DNA from: Paracoccaceae bacterium
GTDB taxonomy: Bacteria; Pseudomonadota; Alphaproteobacteria; Rhodobacterales; Rhodobacteraceae
Direction: 5' to 3'
DNA length: 64,000 nt
NCBI GenBank assembly: GCA_024742695.1
Contig: JANSXY010000001.1
Span: forward strand, 248,001 to 312,000
The translations under genes and the position numbers were made by a program. Numbering within the stretch: position 1 is the stretch's first letter; each line of letters starts with the position of its first letter. Below the pieces are notes generated by a model. The model was not told the DNA's origin, did not search any database, and was given only the letters and a program-made list of their open reading frames with translations. Positions 16,311 to 24,529 of the stretch are shown here, in pieces.

Positions 16311-17524
16311 ACGAGATCGCGCAGCCCGCCGGGTACCGCCTGCCGCTGCCGGAATTCACCGCGATGCTCGCGGTGCTGTTCGCCATGGTGGCGTTCTCCA
16401 TCGACGCGATGCTGCCCGCCCTGCCGGCGATCGCGGCCGACCTGGCGCCCGAAGCCCCGAACCGCGCGCAACTGGTGCTGACGAGCTTCGTTCTGGGCCT
16501 TGGCCTCGGCACGCTGGTCGTCGGCCCGATCTCCGACCGGATCGGGCGGCGGCCGACCATCGCGGCGGGCGTCGCGCTTTACGTCGCCGGCGCCCTGCTG
16601 GCGGCCGTGGCCCCGACGCTCGAGTTGCTGCTGCTGGCGCGGCTCTTGCAGGGTCTGGGCGCCTCTGGCCCCCGGATCGCGGGGCTGGCGCTGGTGCGCG
16701 ATCTTTACGCCGGGCGCGAGATGGCGCGCGTCACCTCGTTCGTGATGATGATCTTCATCCTGATCCCGGCGGTCGCGCCGGCGCTGGGACAGGCGATCGC
16801 GGCGGTCGTCGGCTGGCGCGGGATTTTCGGCGCGTTCATCGTCTTCGCGCTGACCGGGCTCGCCTGGCTTCTGCTGCGGCAACCCGAAACGCTGCCGCCC
16901 GCGCGCCGCCGGCCGCTGCACCTGCCCGCCGTCGGCGCCGCGATGGCCGAGGTGCTGCGCGACCGCGACGTGCGGCTTTACACCGTCGTCCTGACGCTGG
17001 GCTTCGGCCAGATGCTCGCGCTGCTGTCCTCGGCACAACAAATCTTCGATGAAACCTACGGAAAAGGCGAGAGTTTTCCCCTGTGGTTCGCCGCGATGGC
17101 GCTGATCTCGGGGCTGGGCACGCTGGCCAATGCGCAACTCGTGATGCGGCTGGGGATGCGGCGGCTGGCGCTGACCGCCTATGCGGCGCAAACGGTGGTC
17201 ACCGGCCTCATGCTTGCGGCGCTGTGGAGCGACCTGCTGCCCGGCTGGGCCGCCTTCCCCGCCCTCTTCGCCTGGGCCACCAGCCTGTTCGTGATCGCCG
17301 GCCTGACCTTCGGCAATCTCAACGCGCTGGCGATGGAGAAGATGGGCCATATCGCCGGCACCGCCGCCTCGGTCGTCTCGGCGGTGTCCACCGCTGCCTC
17401 GGTGGCGATCGCGGTGCCGGTCGGGCTGGCCTTCGACGGCACCGCCGGGCCGATCCTGGCCGGCACGCTGGCCTGTTCGGGCCTCGCCTGGGCGCTGATG
17501 CGGCGCACGGTGCGCGGGGTCTGA
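16307..17524 (+). CDS. Bcr/CflA-family MFS drug or metabolite exporter
   Basis: The 405-residue protein has about 12 transmembrane helices and the Bcr/CflA signatures: SIDAMLPALPAIAADL in TM1, the MFS loop motif GPISDRIGRRPTI, and GASGPRIAGLALVRDLYAGREMARV in TM4-5. These transporters use the proton gradient to export drugs, dipeptides or sulfonamide-like compounds. The GTG start at 16307 overlaps the previous stop (GTGA). Its place as last gene in an operon with an acyl-CoA ligase and under an XRE-cupin regulator suggests export of a specific carboxylate or toxic intermediate, which is inference. Confidence 0.87.
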   Translation: MNEIAQPAGYRLPLPEFTAMLAVLFAMVAFSIDAMLPALPAIAADLAPEAPNRAQLVLTSFVLGLGLGTLVVGPISDRIGRRPTIAAGVALYVAGALLAAVAPTLELLLLARLLQGLGASGPRIAGLALVRDLYAGREMARVTSFVMMIFILIPAVAPALGQAIAAVVGWRGIFGAFIVFALTGLAWLLLRQPETLPPARRRPLHLPAVGAAMAEVLRDRDVRLYTVVLTLGFGQMLALLSSAQQIFDETYGKGESFPLWFAAMALISGLGTLANAQLVMRLGMRRLALTAYAAQTVVTGLMLAALWSDLLPGWAAFPALFAWATSLFVIAGLTFGNLNALAMEKMGHIAGTAASVVSAVSTAASVAIAVPVGLAFDGTAGPILAGTLACSGLAWALMRRTVRGV

Positions 17525-17532
17525 TCGCCGCT

Positions 17533-17600
17533 GCGGGGGGCTGTCTGCCCCCCGGGCGCCTGCGGCGCCGCCCCCCGAGGATATTTCCGGACCAAAATCG
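17533..17600 (+). repeat. Intergenic repeat, copy 2 (plus orientation)
   Basis: The element begins GCGGGGGGCTGTCTGCCCCCC (hairpin 1), continues with GCGCCTGCGGCGC (hairpin 2) and ends CCGAGGATATTTCCGGACCAAAATCG. It lies right after the exporter stop and before the convergent mfd stop. Copy 3 is nearly identical over the whole 68 bases. Confidence 0.85.
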
Positions 17601-17615
17601 AACCGGAACAGACGG

Positions 17616-20600
17616 TTACCGGGCCTTCTTTTGCCCGTCGGCCACCACCTGCTGGGCGAGGTCGCGGGCGATGGCGAAGGCGCCGCGAATCCGGTCGGCC
17701 TCGCTGGCCCAGTCGCGGCGGACGATCAGCTTGTTGTCCTTGATCTTCGCCAGCCCGTTCTGGGCCTGGATGTAGGCCACCAGCCCGGCGGGATTGGCGA
17801 ACCGGTTGTTGTGGAACTGGATCACCGCGCCCTTCGGCCCGCCATCGAGCCGGCCGATCCCGGCGCGCTTGCACATCGTCTTGATCCGCACGACCAGCAA
17901 CAGCGTGTTGACCTCCTTCGGCACCTCGCCGAACCGGTCGATCAGTTCCGCCGCGAACCCTTCCAGTTCGACCTTCGTGTGCAGCGCCGAGAGCCGGCGG
18001 TACAGCCCCAGCCGGACGTCGAGATCCGGCACATAGGCCTCGGGGATCAGGACCGGCACGCCGAGGTTGATCTGCGGCGCCCACTGGCCGTCATCCTCGA
18101 CCGTCGCGAGCTCGCCGGCGCGGAGCCGCGCGATCGTTTCCTCCAGCATCGCCTGGTAGAGTTCGTAGCCGACCTCGCGGATATGGCCCGACTGTTCCTC
18201 GCCCAGGAGATTGCCGGCGCCCCGAAGATCAAGGTCTTGCGAGGCGAGGTTGAAGCCCGCGCCAAGCGAATCGAGGCTGCCCAGAAGCCGCAGACGCTTG
18301 ACCGCCTGGGGGGTCAGCGGCGCGCGCGGCTTCGTCGTCAGGAAGCAGTAGGCCCGCGCCTTCGACCGCCCGACCCGGCCGCGGATCTGGTAGAGCTGGG
18401 CCAGCCCGAACATGTCGGCGCGGTGGATCACCATCGTGTTCGCCGTCGGGATGTCCAGCCCGGATTCGACGATCGTGGTCGCCAGCAGGACGTCGTACCT
18501 GCCGTCATAGAAGGCGTTCATCCGGTCGTCGAGTTCGCCCGCCGCCATCTGGCCATGCGCCACCACCACGCTGACCTCGGGCACCTCGTCGCGCAGGAAC
18601 GCCTCGATCTCCGGCAGGTCGGCGATGCGCGGCACGACATAGAACGACTGGCCGCCGCGATAGTGTTCGCGCAACAGCGCCTCGCGGATCGTCATCGCGT
18701 CGAATTCCGAAACATAGGTGCGGATCGCCAGCCGGTCGACCGGCGGGGTGGCGATGATCGACAGGTCGCGTACCCCGGTCAGCGACATCTGCAGGGTGCG
18801 CGGGATCGGCGTGGCGGTGAGCGTCAGGACATGGATTTCCGAGCGCAGTTCCTTCAGCCGTTCCTTGTGGGAAACGCCGAAATGCTGTTCCTCGTCAACG
18901 ATCAGGAGGCCGAGATTGGCGAACCTCACGCCCTTGGCCAGCACCGCGTGGGTGCCGATCACGATATCGACCGTGCCATCCGCCAGCCCCGCGCGGGTCT
19001 CGGCCGCGTCGCGGGCCGAAACGAAGCGTGACAGCGGCCGCACCGCCACCGGCATGCCGCGAAACCGGTCCGCGAAGGTCTTGAAATGCTGCCGCGCCAG
19101 GAGCGTGGTGGGCGCGATCACCGCGACCTGCACGCCCGACATCGCCGCGATGAAGGCGGCGCGCATCGCCACCTCGGTCTTGCCGAAACCGACGTCGCCG
19201 ACGATCAGGCGATCCATCGGCGTGCCCGACGCCAGGTCGTCCAGCACCTCGTCGATCGCCTGCAACTGGTCGTCGGTTTCGGTGTAGGGAAAGCGGGCGC
19301 AGAACGCGTCCCACAGCCCCTCGGGCGGGTCCATCACCCGGCCCTTGCGCAGATGCCGTTCCGCGGCGATCCGCATCAGCCGATCGGCGATCTGCCGGAT
19401 CCGTTCCTTCAGCTTCGCCTTCTTCGCCTGCCAGGCACCGCCGCCGAGCTTGTCGAGCAGCCCCTCCTCGTGGCCGTAGCGGCTGAGCAGTTCGATGTTT
19501 TCCACCGGCAGGAACAGCCGGTCGCCGCCGGCATATTCCAGCCAGACGCATTCATGCGGCGCGCCGAGCGCGGTGATCGTTTCCAGCCCGCGATAGCGGC
19601 CGACGCCGTGGTCGACATGCACCACCAGGTCGCCCGGGGACAGCGATTGCGCCTCGGTCAGGAAATTCTCGGCCTTGCGGCGTTTCTTCGGGGCGCGGAT
19701 CAGCCGGTCGCCCAGCACGTCCTGCTCGGCGACCACCGTCAGCCGGCCCTCGTCCGACGGGCCCTCGAACCCCGCCTCCAGGGGCCAGACGGCAAGATAG
19801 AGCCCGCCGGTGCCCGCGATACCGCGATGATCGGCGATCGCCACCGCCCCGGCCTGGCCCTCGTCTTCCAGAAGGCCCCGGAGACGGTCGCGCGCGCCCT
19901 CGGAATAGCTGGCGATCACCACGTTTCCGGCCTTGCGCCGATCCCGAAGATGATCGGCGAGGGCCCCGAAAAGGCTGATCTTTTCGTCCTGGCGCTCCGG
20001 TGCGAAATTGCGCCCCACCCGGCCCCCGGCATCGATGGCGCCGGGGCCGGTGGGTTGCGGCAGGGCCACCAGTTGCATCGCCCGGCGGCCCGCCAGCGCC
20101 GCGTCCCAGCCCGCGTCGTCGAGGTACAGCAGGCCCGGCGGGCAGGGCTTGTACACCGTATCCAGCCGATCCTTGCGGCGCATCGCCTCGAGCCGCGTGT
20201 CGTACTGGTCCTCGATCCCTTCCCAGCGCGACAGGCGCTGCGGCGTGATCTGGTCGTCGATCAGCACCGCGGCCCCGGGCAGATAGTCGAACAGGGTCTC
20301 CAGCCGGTCGTGAAAGAACGGCAGCCAGTGTTCCATCCCGGCGTGCTTGCGCCCGGCGCTCACCGCCTCGTAAAGCGGGTCGTCGCTGCCCGCCGCGCCG
20401 AATTCCAGCCGGTAGTTCTGCCGGAACCGGGTGATCGCCGCCTCGTCCAGAATCACCTCGGACACCGGCGCGAGATCGACCGCGTGCAGCTTTTCCGTGG
20501 TACGCTGCGTCACCGGGTCGAAGCGCCGCGCCCCGTCCAGCACGTCGCCGAACAGGTCGAGCCTGACCGGCCCGCCCTCGCCCGGCGGATAGATGTCGAA

Positions 20601-21083
20601 GATCCCCCCGCGGATCGCGTAGTCGCCCGGTTCGGTCACGGTGGGGGTTTGCGAAAACCCCATGCGGGCCAGGAAGTTGCGCAGCGCGGCTTCGTCCACC
20701 CGGCCGCCGACGCGGGCGTGGAAGGCGGCGGCGCGCAGAACCTCGCGCGCCGGCACCTTCTGCATCGCCGCCGACAGCGTGGTCAGCAGCACGAAGGGCC
20801 CAGGCACCGCGCCCTGCGCCAGCGCCGCGAGCGTCGCCATCCGGGCCGCGGCGACATCGGGATTGGGCGAGACACGGTCATAGGGCAGGCAATCCCAGGC
20901 CGGGAAGGTCAGCACCACCGCGTCGGGCGCGAAGAACGCCAGCGCGGCGCGCATCGCCGCCATCCGCCTGTCGTCGCGCGCGACATGGATCACCGGCGCG
21001 CCGCGCGCCAGTTCGCGGGCCAGCACCAGCGCATCGAACCCCTCGGGGGCACCGGAACAAAGGATATGGTCGGGGCGAGTCAT
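17616..21083 (-). CDS. mfd: Transcription-repair coupling factor Mfd
   Basis: Mfd removes RNA polymerase stalled at DNA lesions and recruits UvrA. The 1155-residue length and domain order match: UvrB-homology region (about 1-330), the CarD-like polymerase-interacting domain beginning near LSPGDLVVHVDHGVGRY (about 480-550), then a RecG-like translocase with Walker A VGDVGFGKTEVAMRA near 629 and DEEQHFG near 730, and the C-terminal TRCF domain. It is a single gene ending in front of the convergent exporter. The neighbour upstream lies 31 bases away on the same strand. Confidence 0.97.
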   Translation of the reverse strand: MTRPDHILCSGAPEGFDALVLARELARGAPVIHVARDDRRMAAMRAALAFFAPDAVVLTFPAWDCLPYDRVSPNPDVAAARMATLAALAQGAVPGPFVLLTTLSAAMQKVPAREVLRAAAFHARVGGRVDEAALRNFLARMGFSQTPTVTEPGDYAIRGGIFDIYPPGEGGPVRLDLFGDVLDGARRFDPVTQRTTEKLHAVDLAPVSEVILDEAAITRFRQNYRLEFGAAGSDDPLYEAVSAGRKHAGMEHWLPFFHDRLETLFDYLPGAAVLIDDQITPQRLSRWEGIEDQYDTRLEAMRRKDRLDTVYKPCPPGLLYLDDAGWDAALAGRRAMQLVALPQPTGPGAIDAGGRVGRNFAPERQDEKISLFGALADHLRDRRKAGNVVIASYSEGARDRLRGLLEDEGQAGAVAIADHRGIAGTGGLYLAVWPLEAGFEGPSDEGRLTVVAEQDVLGDRLIRAPKKRRKAENFLTEAQSLSPGDLVVHVDHGVGRYRGLETITALGAPHECVWLEYAGGDRLFLPVENIELLSRYGHEEGLLDKLGGGAWQAKKAKLKERIRQIADRLMRIAAERHLRKGRVMDPPEGLWDAFCARFPYTETDDQLQAIDEVLDDLASGTPMDRLIVGDVGFGKTEVAMRAAFIAAMSGVQVAVIAPTTLLARQHFKTFADRFRGMPVAVRPLSRFVSARDAAETRAGLADGTVDIVIGTHAVLAKGVRFANLGLLIVDEEQHFGVSHKERLKELRSEIHVLTLTATPIPRTLQMSLTGVRDLSIIATPPVDRLAIRTYVSEFDAMTIREALLREHYRGGQSFYVVPRIADLPEIEAFLRDEVPEVSVVVAHGQMAAGELDDRMNAFYDGRYDVLLATTIVESGLDIPTANTMVIHRADMFGLAQLYQIRGRVGRSKARAYCFLTTKPRAPLTPQAVKRLRLLGSLDSLGAGFNLASQDLDLRGAGNLLGEEQSGHIREVGYELYQAMLEETIARLRAGELATVEDDGQWAPQINLGVPVLIPEAYVPDLDVRLGLYRRLSALHTKVELEGFAAELIDRFGEVPKEVNTLLLVVRIKTMCKRAGIGRLDGGPKGAVIQFHNNRFANPAGLVAYIQAQNGLAKIKDNKLIVRRDWASEADRIRGAFAIARDLAQQVVADGQKKAR

Positions 21084-21114
21084 CCGCGCTGACCTATCCG
21101 GCCCCGCGGCGTTG

Positions 21115-21642
21115 TCAACCGCCCAGAACCGAGGCCTGGAAGTTCTGCAACATGCCCCAGAGCGCGGTGACGAGGATCGCCAGGAAACCGGTGCCCTGTA
21201 CCCAGCGCCGGTGCCGCACGAGGCGGGCGTAAAGCGGCTCGCCCGTCAGGTCGCCAGCCTCGATCAGCCGCGCGGTCGACAGCGACCAGAGGAACACGAG
21301 GCTCAGCGGAAACAGCAGCAGGAAAAGCGCCTGGCAGAACTGGTGGCCGTAGAAGAAGCCCAGCACCGCCAGCGTCGTGTAGACGAAGAACGCGCCCGCC
21401 ACCAGCGCCAGACCCGCCCCCCGGCCGATCCCCAGAAGCCGGTGAACGTTGATCCGGACCATCGCCTCCATGTCGGCCTCGGCCCGGCCGCCGCGCCGCC
21501 GGGCGCGTCCGACCATGTCCCACGGCACGCCGAGAACCCAGTGCGAGGCCGACGACCAGGTGACGGCCAGTGCGATCCAGTACCACACGTTCGAGAACGA
21601 CCTGAGGTCGATCAGCTCCGAAATCGTCTTCACGACCTCCAA
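21115..21642 (-). CDS. Conserved membrane protein (often labelled 'component of SufBCD complex')
   Basis: The protein has about 175 residues and at least four hydrophobic segments, including VWYWIALAVTWSSASHWVLG near the start and GFLAILVTALWGMLQNF near the end, with a basic loop RARRRGG. Related Rhodobacteraceae proteins, usually next to mfd, carry the annotation 'component of SufBCD complex', for which I know of no direct evidence. The start is uncertain: TTG at 21642 with GGAG five bases upstream aligns best with that family, GTG 21633 is also possible, and the frame is open far upstream to 22005. It lies 31 bases before mfd and may be co-transcribed. Confidence 0.68.
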   Translation of the reverse strand: MEVVKTISELIDLRSFSNVWYWIALAVTWSSASHWVLGVPWDMVGRARRRGGRAEADMEAMVRINVHRLLGIGRGAGLALVAGAFFVYTTLAVLGFFYGHQFCQALFLLLFPLSLVFLWSLSTARLIEAGDLTGEPLYARLVRHRRWVQGTGFLAILVTALWGMLQNFQASVLGG

Positions 21643-21820
21643 ACCATACTCCGCCCATGACCCCTGATCGACCGCGGCGACGATAGGCGCGCGGGCGGCC
21701 GGATGCCAGTGCCAAACCCGTCGCATGCGCGGCTTTTCGGACCGCCGTTTCGCCCTTGTCCGGGGCGGCGTTCCATGCGACCGCTGATGGGAACTGACCA
21801 GCCAAGCCCCGGTGCCCGCC

Positions 21821-22822
21821 ATGATCCCGACCCAAGCCGCCTTCCCCGCCGCCCGTTTCCGCCGCCAGCGCCGCACCGCCGCGTTGCGCGACCTGGCGCA
21901 GGAACACCGGCTGAGCGTGAAGGATCTGATCTGGCCGATCTTTGTGACCGACGTGCCCGGCGCGGATGCCGAGGTGCCCTCGATGCCCGGCGTCACCCGG
22001 CGCACGGTCGACGGCGCGGCGCGGGCCGCCGAAGAGGCCGCGCGGCTGGGGATCCCGGCGATCTGCCTGTTTCCCTACACCGATCCGGCGCTGAAGACCG
22101 AAGCCTGCGAAGAGGCCTGGAACCCCGACAACCTGTCGAACCGCGCGGTCCGGGCGATCAAGGCGGCGGCGCCCGAGATCGCGGTGATGACCGATGTCGC
22201 GCTCGACCCCTACAACGCCAACGGCCATGACGGGCTGGTGAAGGACGGGGTGATCCTGAACGACGAGACCGTCGAGGCGCTGGTGAAGATGGCGCTGGCG
22301 CAGGCCGAGGCCGGGGCCGACATCCTCGGCCCGTCGGACATGATGGATGGCCGGATCGGCGCGATGCGCGCGGCGCTGGAGGCGCAGGGGCATCCCGACG
22401 TCGCGATCCTCAGCTATGCCGCGAAATACGCCTCGGCCTTCTACGGCCCGTTCCGCGACGCGGTCGGCGCCTCGGGCGCGCTCAAGGGCGACAAGAAGAC
22501 CTACCAGATGAACCCCGGCAATTCCGACGAGGCGGTGCGGCTGGTGGCGCGCGACCTCGCCGAGGGCGCGGACATGGTGATGGTCAAGCCGGGCATGCCC
22601 TATCTCGACATCTGCCGCCGCGTGAAGGACGCCTTCGGCGTTCCGACCTACGCCTACCAGGTGTCGGGCGAATACGCGATGCTGACCGGCGCGATCCGCA
22701 ACGGCTGGCTCAGGGACGAGGTGATGCTGGAAAGCCTGCTGGGCTTCAAGCGCGCGGGGTGCGACGGCATCCTGACCTATTTCGCGCCCGAGGCGGCGGC
22801 GGTTCTGGGCCCCGCCGGCTGA
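21821..22822 (+). CDS. hemB: Delta-aminolevulinic acid dehydratase (porphobilinogen synthase)
   Basis: HemB condenses two 5-aminolevulinate molecules to porphobilinogen for haem, cobalamin and bacteriochlorophyll. The 333-residue protein has RFRRQRRTAALRDLAQEHRLS at the start, the active-site strand with MDGRIGAMRAAL and the Schiff-base lysine in MVKPGMPYLD (about residue 256). The metal loop reads MTDVALDPYNANGHDG, with Asp in place of the cysteines of zinc-dependent enzymes, so it belongs to the zinc-free, Mg/K-using type common in alphaproteobacteria. An alternative GTG start lies at 21812. It is divergent from the mfd-linked membrane protein. Confidence 0.95.
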   Translation: MIPTQAAFPAARFRRQRRTAALRDLAQEHRLSVKDLIWPIFVTDVPGADAEVPSMPGVTRRTVDGAARAAEEAARLGIPAICLFPYTDPALKTEACEEAWNPDNLSNRAVRAIKAAAPEIAVMTDVALDPYNANGHDGLVKDGVILNDETVEALVKMALAQAEAGADILGPSDMMDGRIGAMRAALEAQGHPDVAILSYAAKYASAFYGPFRDAVGASGALKGDKKTYQMNPGNSDEAVRLVARDLAEGADMVMVKPGMPYLDICRRVKDAFGVPTYAYQVSGEYAMLTGAIRNGWLRDEVMLESLLGFKRAGCDGILTYFAPEAAAVLGPAG

Positions 22823-22945
22823 CCGGCAAGGGCTCGCCACCGGGCAGGTCCGACACATGAACTGGGTGACAGCCCCCCGGTTTTCCACTATCCATGGGGT
22901 CAACCCGCCCGGCTGACGGGGCGGGACAGATGGTGGAGCAGGCAT

Positions 22946-23497
22946 ATGACACTTGATCGGCGGCATTTCATGGTCGCGGCGGGCGCGCTGGCGCTGGCGG
23001 GCTGCGCCAACGGCGTGGGCGGCGGCGGCGGCGCCCGGATCGATGCGCGGGTGGATGCGACCCGCGACTACCTGATGGCGAACTACCCCGGCACCCGCGA
23101 CCTGATGCAGAAGGCTTCGGGCGTGCTTTACATGCCGCTGATGACCGAGGCCGGGTTCGGCTTCGGCGGGGCCTACGGGCGCGGCGCGCTCAGGATCGAC
23201 GACGTGACGGTGGATTACTATTCCGCCGCCTCGGCCAGCTTCGGCTTCCAGATCGGCGCGCAGCAATACGCCCATGCGCTGTTCTTCATGACGCCCGAGG
23301 CGCTGGCGGGCTTCCGCGCCTCGCCCGGTTTCGCGGCCGGGGCCGACGTGCGCTATGCCGTGCCCTCGGGCGGCGGCGCGCTGGGCGCGGAAACCACGAC
23401 GGCGCTGGCCCCGGTGATCGCCATCGTCTTCGGCCAGTCCGGCCTGATCGCCGGCGCGACGCTGGAAGGCACGAAGTACACGCGGATCATACCCTGA
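22946..23497 (+). CDS. SYLF/YSC84-like lipoprotein or Tat-exported protein
   Basis: The 183-residue product begins MTLDRRHFMVAAGALALAGCANG. It has both a twin-arginine-like start (DRRHFM) and a lipobox (LAGC), so it is probably an exported lipoprotein. The mature part carries the SYLF/YSC84 lipid-binding domain (ASGVLYMPLMTEAGFGFGGAYGRGAL, then SFGFQIGAQQYAHALFFMT). Members bind phosphoinositides in eukaryotes; the bacterial role is unknown. GGAG lies ten bases before the ATG. It converges on the next gene through a shared terminator. Confidence 0.83.
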   Translation: MTLDRRHFMVAAGALALAGCANGVGGGGGARIDARVDATRDYLMANYPGTRDLMQKASGVLYMPLMTEAGFGFGGAYGRGALRIDDVTVDYYSAASASFGFQIGAQQYAHALFFMTPEALAGFRASPGFAAGADVRYAVPSGGGALGAETTTALAPVIAIVFGQSGLIAGATLEGTKYTRIIP

Positions 23498-23516
23498 CAC
23501 CCGGTGTCGAGACGAG

Positions 23517-23543
23517 AAAGGGGCGCCGCGCGGCGCCCCTTTT
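23517..23543. terminator. Bidirectional terminator between convergent genes
   Basis: A perfect 20-base palindrome (23520-23539) is flanked by AAA on the left and TTTT on the right. It can end transcripts from both the SYLF gene and the dehydrogenase gene. Confidence 0.85.
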
Positions 23544-23564
23544 CGTGTCCCGGCAAGGCCGATG

Positions 23565-24437
23565 TCAGCCGAGCGCGCGCAGCCGCTTGATCAGGCTGGA
23601 GGTGTCCCAGCGGCCGCCGCCCAGCTTCTGCACATCCTTGTAGAACTGGTCGACCAGCGCGGTCACCGGCAGGCTGGCCCCGGTCTCGTTCGCCGTCGAC
23701 AGGCAGATGCCGAGATCCTTGCGCATCCAGTCCACCGCGAAGCCGAACTCGTATTCGTCGGCCGCCATCGTCTTGTAGCGGTTCGCCATCTGCCATGATC
23801 CGGCCGCGCCCTGGCTGATCACCTCGACGACATCCTCGATCGACAGCCCCGCCTTCTCGGCGAAATGCAGCGCCTCCGACAGGCCCTGCACCAGCCCGGC
23901 GATCGCGAGCTGGTTGGCCATCTTGGTCAGCTGGCCCGCGCCGCTGTCGCCCAGCCGGCGGCAGATCTTGGCATAGCCCTGCATCACCGGCTCGACGGCG
24001 GCATACTGCGCCTCGGTTCCGCCGCACATGATCGACAGCTGGCCGTTCTCGGCCCCCGCCTGACCGCCCGACACCGGCGCGTCGACGAAGCCGAGGCCGG
24101 CATCGGCCGCCGCCGCCGCCATCTCGCGCGTGACCTTGGCCGAGACGGTGGTGTGATCGACGAAGATCGCTCCGGCCGACATGCCCGCGAAGGCGCCGTC
24201 CGGCCCGGTGCAGACCGCGCGCAGGTCGTCGTCGTTGCCGACGCAGGCCATCACGAAGTCCTTGCCCGCCGCCGCCTCGCGCGGCGTGGCGGCATGGCTA
24301 CCCCCATGCTGGGCGGCCCAGGCCTCTGCCTTGGCGGCGGTCCGGTTGTAGACCGTCACCTCGTGGCCCTTGGCGGCCAGGTGCCCCGCCATCGGATACC
24401 CCATCACGCCCAGTCCCAGAAATGCCACCTTGGCCAT
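23565..24437 (-). CDS. NAD(P)-dependent beta-hydroxyacid dehydrogenase (3-hydroxyisobutyrate dehydrogenase family)
   Basis: The 290-residue protein has the family's N-terminal Rossmann motif (FLGLGVMGYPMAGHLAAKGH), the substrate motif DAPVSGGQAGAENGQL at about 120-135, and the catalytic lysine region GAGQLTKMANQLAIAG near 165-180. Such enzymes oxidise 3-hydroxyisobutyrate, tartronate semialdehyde, glyoxylate or succinic semialdehyde. The strongest resemblance is to the GLYR/GarR-like branch, but the substrate cannot be settled from sequence. It is a single gene divergent from the acylase-like gene. Confidence 0.85.
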   Translation of the reverse strand: MAKVAFLGLGVMGYPMAGHLAAKGHEVTVYNRTAAKAEAWAAQHGGSHAATPREAAAGKDFVMACVGNDDDLRAVCTGPDGAFAGMSAGAIFVDHTTVSAKVTREMAAAAADAGLGFVDAPVSGGQAGAENGQLSIMCGGTEAQYAAVEPVMQGYAKICRRLGDSGAGQLTKMANQLAIAGLVQGLSEALHFAEKAGLSIEDVVEVISQGAAGSWQMANRYKTMAADEYEFGFAVDWMRKDLGICLSTANETGASLPVTALVDQFYKDVQKLGGGRWDTSSLIKRLRALG

Positions 24438-24529
24438 CGCGCCCTCCCACGGTCATTGCGAATTATCCCGTCCTGCCCTAGTTACCCGCCCGGGATACGC
24501 CGTCAACCGCCCTTCGCCCGAGGCCCGTC

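Noticed and set aside
19086-21092. A 668-codon open frame on the plus strand opposite mfd.
   Set aside because: It is antisense to a certain mfd gene, is rich in Arg, Gln, His and Pro, and has no domain; long antisense frames are common in GC-rich genomes.
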